From: Atopobium sp. UBA1382
GTDB taxonomy: Bacteria; Actinomycetota; Coriobacteriia; Coriobacteriales; Atopobiaceae
Direction of reading: 5' to 3'
DNA: 41,390 nucleotides
NCBI GenBank assembly: GCA_002305805.1
Contig: DBQY01000002.1
Location: 16,498 to 57,887, forward strand
Every line of letters starts with the position of its first letter. Position 1 is the first letter of the stretch. The notes under the pieces were generated by a model. The model worked only from the letters and a program-made list of their open reading frames with translations, was not told where the DNA came from and did no database searches. Positions 32,627-39,321 of the stretch are shown in pieces. The position numbers and the translations under genes were made by a program.

Positions 32627-32660
32627 CAGGTACCATGGGAAATATCGCTAGGTACCTTGA
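32627..32660 (+). promoter_or_regulatory. Operator of ABC exporter operon 1, shared with operon 2
   Basis: Two GGTACC half-sites (32629-32634 and 32651-32656) flank a 16-base spacer containing GAAATATCGC, then CTTGA. The same arrangement with a 15-base spacer occurs at 36932-36964 before the marR gene. Likely the binding site of the MarR protein encoded at 37025-37492. Confidence 0.65.
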
Positions 32661-32685
32661 AATCTCCCCCGGCCCGTCTCAGAAT
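32657..32685 (+). promoter_or_regulatory. Promoter of ABC exporter operon 1
   Basis: -35 TTGAAA (32657-32662), 17-base spacer, -10 CAGAAT (32680-32685), 23 bases before the ATG at 32709. The -35 overlaps the right half of the operator, so a bound repressor would block polymerase. Confidence 0.62.
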
Positions 32686-32708
32686 GACCCCTTGTCGAAA
32701 GGAGTCAC

Positions 32709-34550
32709 ATGAAGAAGAGAGAAGAAGAGAAGGGGCTCACGGGCCGCGAGATCGTCCGCACCCTCGGCAAGAGCATCCGCGAGTTCAAGGCGTCGTCGAT
32801 CGCCACGCCGATCATCGTCTCGGGCGAGGTCGTGATGGAGGTGTCGATCCCCTTTGTCACCGCCCAGCTGATCAACGCGATCCAGGCCGGCGCCACGCTT
32901 GGGGACATGCTCCCCTACGCGCTGCAGCTCGTGCTCATGGCGCTCGCGTCGCTCGCCTTTGGCATCGGCGCCGGCGTCACCTGCAGCCAAGCAAGCTGCG
33001 GCGTTGCCATGAACCTGCGCCACGACGTCTTTGCGGCGGTCCAGCGCTTCAGTTTCGCCAACATCGACCAGTTCTCGTCGAGCTCGCTCGTGACGCGCCT
33101 CACCACGGACATCACCAACGTGCAGCTCGCCTACATGATGATCATCCGCACCGCCATCCGCTGCCCGCTGCTTCTGATCGCGGGCATCGTCATGGCCTTC
33201 ATCATGGCCGGCCCGCTGGCGCTCGTCTTTGTAATCATCGTGCCGCTGCTGGGCTTTGGCCTCTACAAGGTCGTGCGCACCGTGCACCCGATCTTCCGCT
33301 CGGTCTTCCACAAGTACGACGCCCTCAACGAGTCCATCGAGGAGAACGTCACCGGCATGCGCGACGTCAAGAGCTACGTGCGCCAGGACTACGAGAAGGA
33401 GAAGTTCGGTCGCGCCGCCCAGGACGTCTGCGCCGACTTCACGCGCGCCGAGAAGATCCTCGCGCTCAACACGCCGATGATGAACTTCGCGGTCTACACG
33501 GTCTTTGCCGTGACCCTGCAGTTTGGCAGCTACCTCATCATCTCCAGCCAGGGAACGCTGCTCAACGTGGGCCAGCTCTCGGCACTGACCACCTACGGCT
33601 TCATGATCCTCATGGCGCTTATGATGGTCTCGATGGTCTTTGCCATGATCACGATGGCCCAGGAGAGCGCCGAGCGCATCTGCGAGGTCCTCACGACCGA
33701 GCCCACGATCAAGAACCCCGCGCACCCCGAGACCGAGATGCGCGACGGCTCGATCGACTTTGACAACGTGACGTTCAAGTACTCCGAGAAGGCCGAGCAC
33801 CGCGCCCTCGCCGAGATCGACCTACACATCAAGAGCGGCGAGACGATCGGCATCATGGGCGGCACGGGATCTGCCAAGACCTCGCTCGTGAACCTCATCA
33901 GCCGCCTCTACGACGTCACCGAGGGCTCCGTCAAGGTCGGCGGCGTGGACGTGCGCGACTACGACCTCGAGTTCCTGCGCAACAACGTCGCGGTGGTGCT
34001 GCAGAAGAACGTGCTCTTCTCAGGCACCATCAAGGAGAACCTGCGCTGGGGCAACGCATCCGCCACCTACGACGAGCTCGTTGAGGTCTGCAAGCTCGCG
34101 CAGGCCGACGAGTTCATCCAGGGCCTACCCAAGCAGTACGACTACTACATCGAGCAGGGCGGCACCAACGTCTCGGGCGGCCAGAAGCAGCGCCTGTGCA
34201 TCGCGCGCGCCCTGCTCAAGCACCCCAAGGTCCTGATCCTGGACGACTCCACGAGCGCCGTCGACACCAAGACCGACGCCCTCATCCGCGAGGGTCTCAA
34301 GACCTACCTCCCCGAGGCCACCAAGATCATCATCGCCCAGCGCGTGAGCTCGGTGCAGGACGCCGACCGCATCCTCGTGCTGGACAACGGCCACATCGCC
34401 GGCCTCGGCACCCACGAGGAGCTTCTCGAGAGCTGCCCGTTCTACCGTGACACCTACCTCGCACAGAGCCGCACGAGCCAGGAGGCCGAGAAGGACGACG
34501 CGCCCGCGGACGTCGCGTCCGTGAAGGGAGGTGAGGCCGATGGCCGCTAG
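32709..34550 (+). CDS. Heterodimeric ABC exporter, degenerate-site subunit (pair 1)
   Basis: 613 residues. The N-terminal six-segment exporter domain is at about 30-320. The nucleotide-binding domain at about 345-590 carries Walker A GGTGSAKTS (~384-392) and signature NVSGGQKQRLCIAR. Its Walker B ends LILDDSTSAVD, with Asp in place of the catalytic Glu, and its H-loop reads IIAQRVSSV (Gln for His). These substitutions are typical of the non-catalytic half of TM287/288-like heterodimers, so it needs the next gene's product. Such exporters move drugs, lipids or peptides; the substrate is unknown. ATG 32709 follows AAAGGAG. The last 11 bases overlap the partner gene. Confidence 0.93.
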   Translation: MKKREEEKGLTGREIVRTLGKSIREFKASSIATPIIVSGEVVMEVSIPFVTAQLINAIQAGATLGDMLPYALQLVLMALASLAFGIGAGVTCSQASCGVAMNLRHDVFAAVQRFSFANIDQFSSSSLVTRLTTDITNVQLAYMMIIRTAIRCPLLLIAGIVMAFIMAGPLALVFVIIVPLLGFGLYKVVRTVHPIFRSVFHKYDALNESIEENVTGMRDVKSYVRQDYEKEKFGRAAQDVCADFTRAEKILALNTPMMNFAVYTVFAVTLQFGSYLIISSQGTLLNVGQLSALTTYGFMILMALMMVSMVFAMITMAQESAERICEVLTTEPTIKNPAHPETEMRDGSIDFDNVTFKYSEKAEHRALAEIDLHIKSGETIGIMGGTGSAKTSLVNLISRLYDVTEGSVKVGGVDVRDYDLEFLRNNVAVVLQKNVLFSGTIKENLRWGNASATYDELVEVCKLAQADEFIQGLPKQYDYYIEQGGTNVSGGQKQRLCIARALLKHPKVLILDDSTSAVDTKTDALIREGLKTYLPEATKIIIAQRVSSVQDADRILVLDNGHIAGLGTHEELLESCPFYRDTYLAQSRTSQEAEKDDAPADVASVKGGEADGR

Positions 34551-36564
34551 GAACAACTCCGCCGAGAGCATCCTCAAGAACGTCACCGGCTCCAACCAGC
34601 CGACCGAGCCCGAGCGCGAGCCGGAGCGCCAGAACGTAGCAGGCCGCCAGGTCGCGGCGCCGCGGCGTCGCGGCGGACGGGGCAAGACGCTCGGACGCCT
34701 CATCAAGACGCTCTTCTCGTTCTATCCCAAGATGCTGCCGCTCGTGATCCTCTGCATCGTGGTCTCTGCCGTGCTCTCGGCCCTTCCCGCCACGTTCATG
34801 CAGCGCACGCTCGAGATCGTAACCGCCAACTGGGAGAGTGGCGACTGGGAGTCCGTCGCCGGCCAGGTGGGCTCGCTCGTGCTCACGCTCGTAGGCATCT
34901 ACGTGGTCTCGCTCATCCTCAACTTCACCTGGACCCGCGCGATGGCCATCATCACACAGGGCTCGCTCGAGAAGTTCCGCGAGCGGCTCTTCGGCCACAT
35001 GCAGGACCTGCCGATCAGCTACTTTGACCAGCACCAGCGTGGCGACATCATGAGCCACTACACCAACGACATCGACGCCCTGCGCCAGATGATCGGCCAG
35101 TCGCTGCCCAACATCACGCTCACGTTTGTCACCTGCTGCTCGGTCGTCGCCGTCATGGTCTACTACAGCGTGTGGATGTGCCTGGTCATCGTGGTCGGCG
35201 TCCTCTTCATGGCCTACATGACCAAGCAGCTCGGAGGCCGCTCCGCGCGCAACTTCGTGGCGCAGCAGAAGGAGATCGGCATCGTCGAGGGCCACGTCGA
35301 GGAGGTCATGAACGGCCAGCGCGTGGTCAAGGTCTTCTGCCACGAGGAGGCCGCGCAAGAGGACTTTGACGTGCGCAACCGTCGCCTCTTCGAGGCGAGC
35401 CGCGCCGCGAACATGTACACCAACACGCTCGGCCCGATCCTCATGAACCTCGGCAACCTGATCTACGTCATCGTGGCGCTGGTGGGGGGCGTGTTCATCG
35501 AGTGCGGTGTGCCCAACCTCTCGATCTCGGGCCTGCCCTTCTCGATTGCCGTCACGGTGCCGTTCCTCAACATGACCAAGCAGTTCGCCGGCCAGATCGG
35601 TCAGATCTCCCAGCAGATCAACTCCGTGGTCATGGGCCTTGCGGGCGCCGAGCGCATCTTCGAGCTCATGGACGAGCCGGTCGAGCACGACGAGGGCTAC
35701 GTCGAGCTCGTGGCCTGCACGATCGATCGCGACGGCAACGTCCGCGAGTGCGATCGCCGCTCCGACGACTGGGCCGGCCAGTGGGCGTGGCGCCACCCGC
35801 ACGGCAACGGCTCGCTCACCTATACCCCGCTCGCCGGTGACGTGCGCCTCTTCGACGTGGACTTTGCCTACCGCCCGGGCCACACCGTCCTGCACGACGT
35901 GAGCGTCTGGGCCAAGCCCGGCCAGAAGGTGGCCTTCGTCGGCGCCACGGGCGCGGGCAAGACCACGATCACCAACCTCATCAACCGCTTCTACGACATC
36001 GCCGACGGCAAGATCCGCTACGACGGCATCAACATCAACAAGATCAAGAAGCCCGACCTGCGTCGCTCGCTCGGCGTGGTGCTCCAGGACGTGAACCTGT
36101 TCACGGGCACCGTCATGGACAACATCCGCTTCGGCCGTCTCGACGCGAGCGACGAGGAGTGTATGGCAGCGGCGCGCCTGGTGGGCGCCGACGGCTTCAT
36201 CAAGCGCCTGCCCGAGGGTTACAACACCATGCTGACCGACAACGGCTCCAACCTCTCTCAGGGCCAGCGCCAGCTGCTCTCGATCGCGCGCTGCGCCGTC
36301 GCGGACCCGCCGGTGATGATCCTCGACGAGGCCACGTCCTCGATCGACACCCACACCGAGGAGATCGTCCAGCGCGGCATGGACGCGCTCATGACCGGGC
36401 GCACCACGTTCGTCATCGCGCACCGGCTCTCCACCGTGCGCAACTCCGACGCGATCATCGTGCTCGACCACGGCCGCATCATCGAGCGCGGCACCCACGA
36501 CGAGCTGATCGCCAAGCGGGGCACCTACTACCAGCTCTACACCGGCGCCTTCGAGCTCGAGTAG
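34540..36564 (+). CDS. Heterodimeric ABC exporter, catalytic subunit (pair 1)
   Basis: 674 residues. After ~60 polar residues comes the exporter membrane domain. A ~60-residue insertion between membrane and ATPase domains (CTIDRDGNVRECDRRS, then WAWRHPHGNG) is shared with pair 2. The ATPase domain has Walker A GATGAGKTT, signature NLSQGQRQLLSIAR, canonical Walker B MILDEATSSID and H-loop VIAHRLSTV, so it supplies the active site. ATG 34540 lies 8 bases after AGGGAGG and overlaps the previous gene. ATG 34531 is less well placed. A GC hairpin (36593-36625) follows. Confidence 0.93.
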   Translation: MAARNNSAESILKNVTGSNQPTEPEREPERQNVAGRQVAAPRRRGGRGKTLGRLIKTLFSFYPKMLPLVILCIVVSAVLSALPATFMQRTLEIVTANWESGDWESVAGQVGSLVLTLVGIYVVSLILNFTWTRAMAIITQGSLEKFRERLFGHMQDLPISYFDQHQRGDIMSHYTNDIDALRQMIGQSLPNITLTFVTCCSVVAVMVYYSVWMCLVIVVGVLFMAYMTKQLGGRSARNFVAQQKEIGIVEGHVEEVMNGQRVVKVFCHEEAAQEDFDVRNRRLFEASRAANMYTNTLGPILMNLGNLIYVIVALVGGVFIECGVPNLSISGLPFSIAVTVPFLNMTKQFAGQIGQISQQINSVVMGLAGAERIFELMDEPVEHDEGYVELVACTIDRDGNVRECDRRSDDWAGQWAWRHPHGNGSLTYTPLAGDVRLFDVDFAYRPGHTVLHDVSVWAKPGQKVAFVGATGAGKTTITNLINRFYDIADGKIRYDGININKIKKPDLRRSLGVVLQDVNLFTGTVMDNIRFGRLDASDEECMAAARLVGADGFIKRLPEGYNTMLTDNGSNLSQGQRQLLSIARCAVADPPVMILDEATSSIDTHTEEIVQRGMDALMTGRTTFVIAHRLSTVRNSDAIIVLDHGRIIERGTHDELIAKRGTYYQLYTGAFELE

Positions 36565-36592
36565 CGAGCGACAAGAACCCGCGTCCTCCTCT

Positions 36593-36625
36593 GGCGCCCC
36601 GCCCGCACCCCGCGGACGGGGCGCC
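36593..36625 (+). terminator. GC hairpin after ABC exporter operon 1
   Basis: GGCGCCCCG (36593-36601) pairs with CGGGGCGCC (36617-36625), with an inner CCGC/GCGG. It is 29 bases past the stop. The downstream sequence CTCTCATG is only weakly T-rich, so termination may be partial. Confidence 0.6.
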
Positions 36626-36631
36626 CTCTCA

Positions 36632-36903
36632 TGCCGTGCGATCCGCGAATCCCCGCCCTTGTCGCCCGGCGTTCCGGAAATCAGCGTCCTTGTCCGCAGA
36701 TGCTCCGGAAAATGGCGCCCTTGTCCGAAGACGTTCAGGAAATCCCGACCCTTGTCCGCGCTCGACGGTCCTCTCCCGTACAAGGGCACGAGTTCCTAGA
36801 CGAGTACGTGACAAGGTCGACGATTCTTGGAAGGGCAACGTACAAGGGCAGCGATTCTTAGAAGTACCCGCGACAAAGGTGCGAGTTCCTAGACAGACGG
36901 GCG
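36632..36903. repeat. Divergent array of eight 31-bp degenerate repeats
   Basis: Four minus-orientation units have heads CCTTGT(C) at 36657, 36688, 36719 and 36750. Four plus-orientation units have heads ACAAGG (ACAAAG in the last) at 36780, 36811, 36842 and 36873. The spacing is exactly 31 bases in every case. Each unit, read from its head, has a partly palindromic core TTC-NN(N)-GAA at positions ~13-21, for example ATTCTTAGAAG or TTTCCTGAAC. The two sets diverge from a 24-base centre (36756-36779). The 31-base period excludes coding. It fills most of the 460-base gap between the ABC operons. Confidence 0.8.
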
Positions 36904-36930
36904 AGAAGAACGTTCTTCTCGCCCGTCTTT
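36895..36930. repeat. Perfect 34-bp palindrome with short T-tract before the marR promoter
   Basis: AGACGGGCGAGAAGAAC (36895-36911) is followed directly by its exact complement (36912-36928) and TT. It could act as a terminator insulating the marR promoter, which starts 4 bases later, or as a protein site. It directly abuts the last unit of the 31-bp array. Confidence 0.7.
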
Positions 36931-36931
36931 G

Positions 36932-36964
36932 CAAGGTACCATGGAAATATCGCATGGTACCTTG
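36932..36964 (+). promoter_or_regulatory. Operator of the marR-ABC operon 2
   Basis: Perfect 12-bp inverted repeat, CAAGGTACCATG (36932-36943) and CATGGTACCTTG (36953-36964), around GAAATATCG. It is nearly identical to the site at 32627-32660. Its position over the -35 fits autorepression by MarR. Confidence 0.75.
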
Positions 36965-36990
36965 ACATCTTTCGCGCAGCGTCGCAGAGT
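36962..36990 (+). promoter_or_regulatory. Promoter of the marR-ABC operon 2
   Basis: Consensus -35 TTGACA (36962-36967), 17-base spacer, -10 CAGAGT (36985-36990), 34 bases before the marR ATG. It matches the layout of the operon 1 promoter. Confidence 0.65.
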
Positions 36991-37024
36991 TGTGCGCGTA
37001 TCGTCAACCGCGAAAGGAAGCGCT

Positions 37025-37492
37025 ATGTGCGAAACAACCGCACAGCCAAGCGCCGAGCTGCAGATACTTCGCAGACTCGGGTACTTTGGCTACTACCTTC
37101 ACACGCACTGGGGCGGCCGCAACGGCAAGCAGCACATCCTCGTTGAGCTGCTCGCCCACGATGGCTGCATGACCCAGCGCGACCTGCAGGAGGCGTCGTG
37201 CATCACGTCCGCCTCGCTCTCCGAGGTCGTGACCAAGCTCGAGACGGAGGGCCTGCTCTCCCGCGAGCGCTCCGAGACCGACCGTCGGCAGCTCACCCTC
37301 ACGCTCACCGACGAGGGCCGGCGCCGCGCCCGCAACTTCATCGAGAGTCGCCGGGAGTTCGAGCGCCTTGCCTTCGACTGCCTGACGCCTGAGGAGAGGG
37401 ACCATCTGCTCGAGACGCTCGACCGCGTGGCCGGGCGCTGGGAAGAGATCGAGGCTCAGGGACGAGAGGAGGCCGCATGCAGCAGCAACTAG
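37025..37492 (+). CDS. MarR-family transcriptional regulator
   Basis: 155 residues. A winged helix-turn-helix is seen at about 40-100: LLAHDGCMTQRDLQ, then SASLSEVVTKLETEGLLSRE, with the wing ERSETDRRQLTLTLTDEGR typical of MarR. Flanking helices form the dimer. It lies directly before, and overlaps by 16 bases, the second ABC exporter gene, so it is most likely the local repressor. The same palindromic operator precedes both exporter operons. The ligand is unknown. ATG 37025 follows AAAGGAAG; the open frame extends upstream through the operator and is rejected there. Confidence 0.92.
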   Translation: MCETTAQPSAELQILRRLGYFGYYLHTHWGGRNGKQHILVELLAHDGCMTQRDLQEASCITSASLSEVVTKLETEGLLSRERSETDRRQLTLTLTDEGRRRARNFIESRREFERLAFDCLTPEERDHLLETLDRVAGRWEEIEAQGREEAACSSN

Positions 37493-39321
37493 CCGCCGAG
37501 CAGCGGTTCGAGAAGACCGCCGCGCACATGAGCTATCCCCAGATCATGCGGCGGCTCATGGGGAGCATCCGCCAGTACAAGGGCACCGCCATAGCCACGC
37601 CCCTGCTCGTCCTGGGCGAGGTCGTCTTTGAGGTGCTGATCCCGCTGCTCACCGCCGACCTCATCGACGCGATCAAGGCCGGGGCGGACCTGAGCCAGAT
37701 CCTCTCCACGGGCGGCCTGCTTGCCCTCATGGCGCTCGTCTCGCTCGGCTTTGGCGCCGCGGCGGGCCTCACCTGCGCGAAGGCCTCCGTGGGCTTTGCC
37801 AAGAATCTCCGCAAGGACATGTTCTACAACATCCAGACCTTCTCCTTCGCGGTGATCGACCGCTTCTCCAGCTCGTCGCTCGTGACGCGCCTCACCACCG
37901 ACGTCATGAACGTGCAGATGGCCTACATGATGCTCATCCGCACCGCCATCCGCTCCCCGTTCATGCTCGTTGGCGCCTTCATCGCCGCCTACACGATGGC
38001 AGGCTGGCTGGCCGTGGTCTTCGTCGTGGTGATTCCGGTGCTGGCGGTGGCGCTTCTCGCCGTGGTGCGCAAGGTCATGCCCATCTTCCGCCGCATCTTC
38101 CGCAAGTACGACGCCCTGAACGAGCGCGCCGAGGAGAACCTCTCGGGCATCCGCGTGGTCAAGAGCTACGTCCGCGAGGATTACGAGAAGCAGAAGTACG
38201 ACGCCGCCGCGAGCGAGGTCCAGCGCGACTTCACGTACGCCGAGCGCATCCTCGCCCTCAACGCCCCGATCATGAACTTCTGCGTCTACACCGTCATGGT
38301 GTTCGTGATCTACGTGGGCTCCTACGCGATCGTCTCTACGCGCGGAGAGCTTCTGGACGTGGGCCAGTTCTCGTCGCTCATCACCTATGGCTTCATGATG
38401 CTCATGAGCCTCATGATGCTCTCGATGATCTTTGCCATGGTCGTCATGAGCGAGGAGAACGCGCGCCGCATCTTTGAGGTGCTCGACGCGCGCACCACGA
38501 TCGAGCAGCCGGCGGAGCCCGTCTACGAGGTGGCGGACGGCTCGATCGACTTTGACCACGTGGGCTTCTCCTACAAGGGCGACAAGGACCACGAGGCCTT
38601 GCGCGAGGTCGACCTGCACATCAGAAGCGGCGAGGTCATCGGCGTGATCGGCTCCACGGGCTCAGCCAAGTCCACGCTCGTCCAGCTCATCCCGCGCCTC
38701 TACGACGTCACCGAGGGCACCGTGCGCGTAGGCGGCGTGGACGTGCGAGACTACGACCTCGACACGCTGCGCAACGCCGTGGCCATGGTGCTCCAGAAGA
38801 ACGTGCTCTTCTCGGGCACGATCAAGGACAACCTTCGCTGGGGCAAGCAGGACGCCACGGACGACGAGATCCTCGAGGCGGCGCGCCTGGCGCAGGCCGA
38901 CGAGTTTGTCCAGACCTTCCCCGACAAGTACGACACCCACATCGAGCAGGGCGGCACCAACGTCTCGGGCGGCCAGAAGCAGCGCCTGTGCATCGCGCGC
39001 GCCCTGCTCAAGCACCCCAAGGTCCTGATCCTGGACGACTCCACGAGCGCCGTCGACACCAAGACCGACAAGCTCATCCGCGAGGGGTTCAAGAACTACC
39101 TCCCCGAGACCACCAAGATCATCATCGCGCAGCGCACCTCCAGCGTTGAGGACGCCGACCGCATCGTGGTCATGGACTCAGGCCGCATCAACGACGTGGG
39201 CACCCACGAGGAGCTGCTGCGCCGCAACGCGATCTATCGCGAGGTCTACCTCTCGCAGAACAAGCAGAGCCATGACGAGAAGAACCTCGACGAGCTGGAG
39301 GTGAGCGAGAATGGCCGATAA
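37477..39321 (+). CDS. Heterodimeric ABC exporter, degenerate-site subunit (pair 2)
   Basis: 614 residues, a close paralogue of the product at 32709-34550 along its whole length. Walker A GSTGSAKST, signature NVSGGQKQRLCIAR, Walker B LILDDSTSAVD (Asp for Glu) and H-loop IIAQRTSSV (Gln for His) again mark the non-catalytic half. Bases 38939-39069 are identical to 34147-34277 (131 bp), which points to recent gene conversion or strong constraint. ATG 37477 follows GAGAGGAGG, inside the end of marR. The 3' end overlaps the partner gene by 11 bases. Confidence 0.93.
   Translation: MQQQLAAEQRFEKTAAHMSYPQIMRRLMGSIRQYKGTAIATPLLVLGEVVFEVLIPLLTADLIDAIKAGADLSQILSTGGLLALMALVSLGFGAAAGLTCAKASVGFAKNLRKDMFYNIQTFSFAVIDRFSSSSLVTRLTTDVMNVQMAYMMLIRTAIRSPFMLVGAFIAAYTMAGWLAVVFVVVIPVLAVALLAVVRKVMPIFRRIFRKYDALNERAEENLSGIRVVKSYVREDYEKQKYDAAASEVQRDFTYAERILALNAPIMNFCVYTVMVFVIYVGSYAIVSTRGELLDVGQFSSLITYGFMMLMSLMMLSMIFAMVVMSEENARRIFEVLDARTTIEQPAEPVYEVADGSIDFDHVGFSYKGDKDHEALREVDLHIRSGEVIGVIGSTGSAKSTLVQLIPRLYDVTEGTVRVGGVDVRDYDLDTLRNAVAMVLQKNVLFSGTIKDNLRWGKQDATDDEILEAARLAQADEFVQTFPDKYDTHIEQGGTNVSGGQKQRLCIARALLKHPKVLILDDSTSAVDTKTDKLIREGFKNYLPETTKIIIAQRTSSVEDADRIVVMDSGRINDVGTHEELLRRNAIYREVYLSQNKQSHDEKNLDELEVSENGR

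Noticed and set aside
34330..36789. Very long open frame on the minus strand opposite an ABC exporter gene (819 codons)
   Set aside because: It mirrors the real gene because GC-rich codon usage leaves few stops on the opposite strand. Its composition is a His/Val/Asp/Glu-rich shadow with no domain. Similar shadows at 39188-41257, 21241-23349 (minus) and 8236-10326 (plus) are rejected for the same reason.
36632..36890. Short protein frames through the 31-bp array (for example with DKG..DFLNV-like repeats)
   Set aside because: The period is 31 bases, so any frame shifts at each unit. The apparent repeats in translation are by-products of the DNA repeat.
36632..36903. CRISPR array
   Set aside because: The 31-bp units are all related to each other over their full length with no unique spacers, they change orientation halfway, and no cas genes are nearby.
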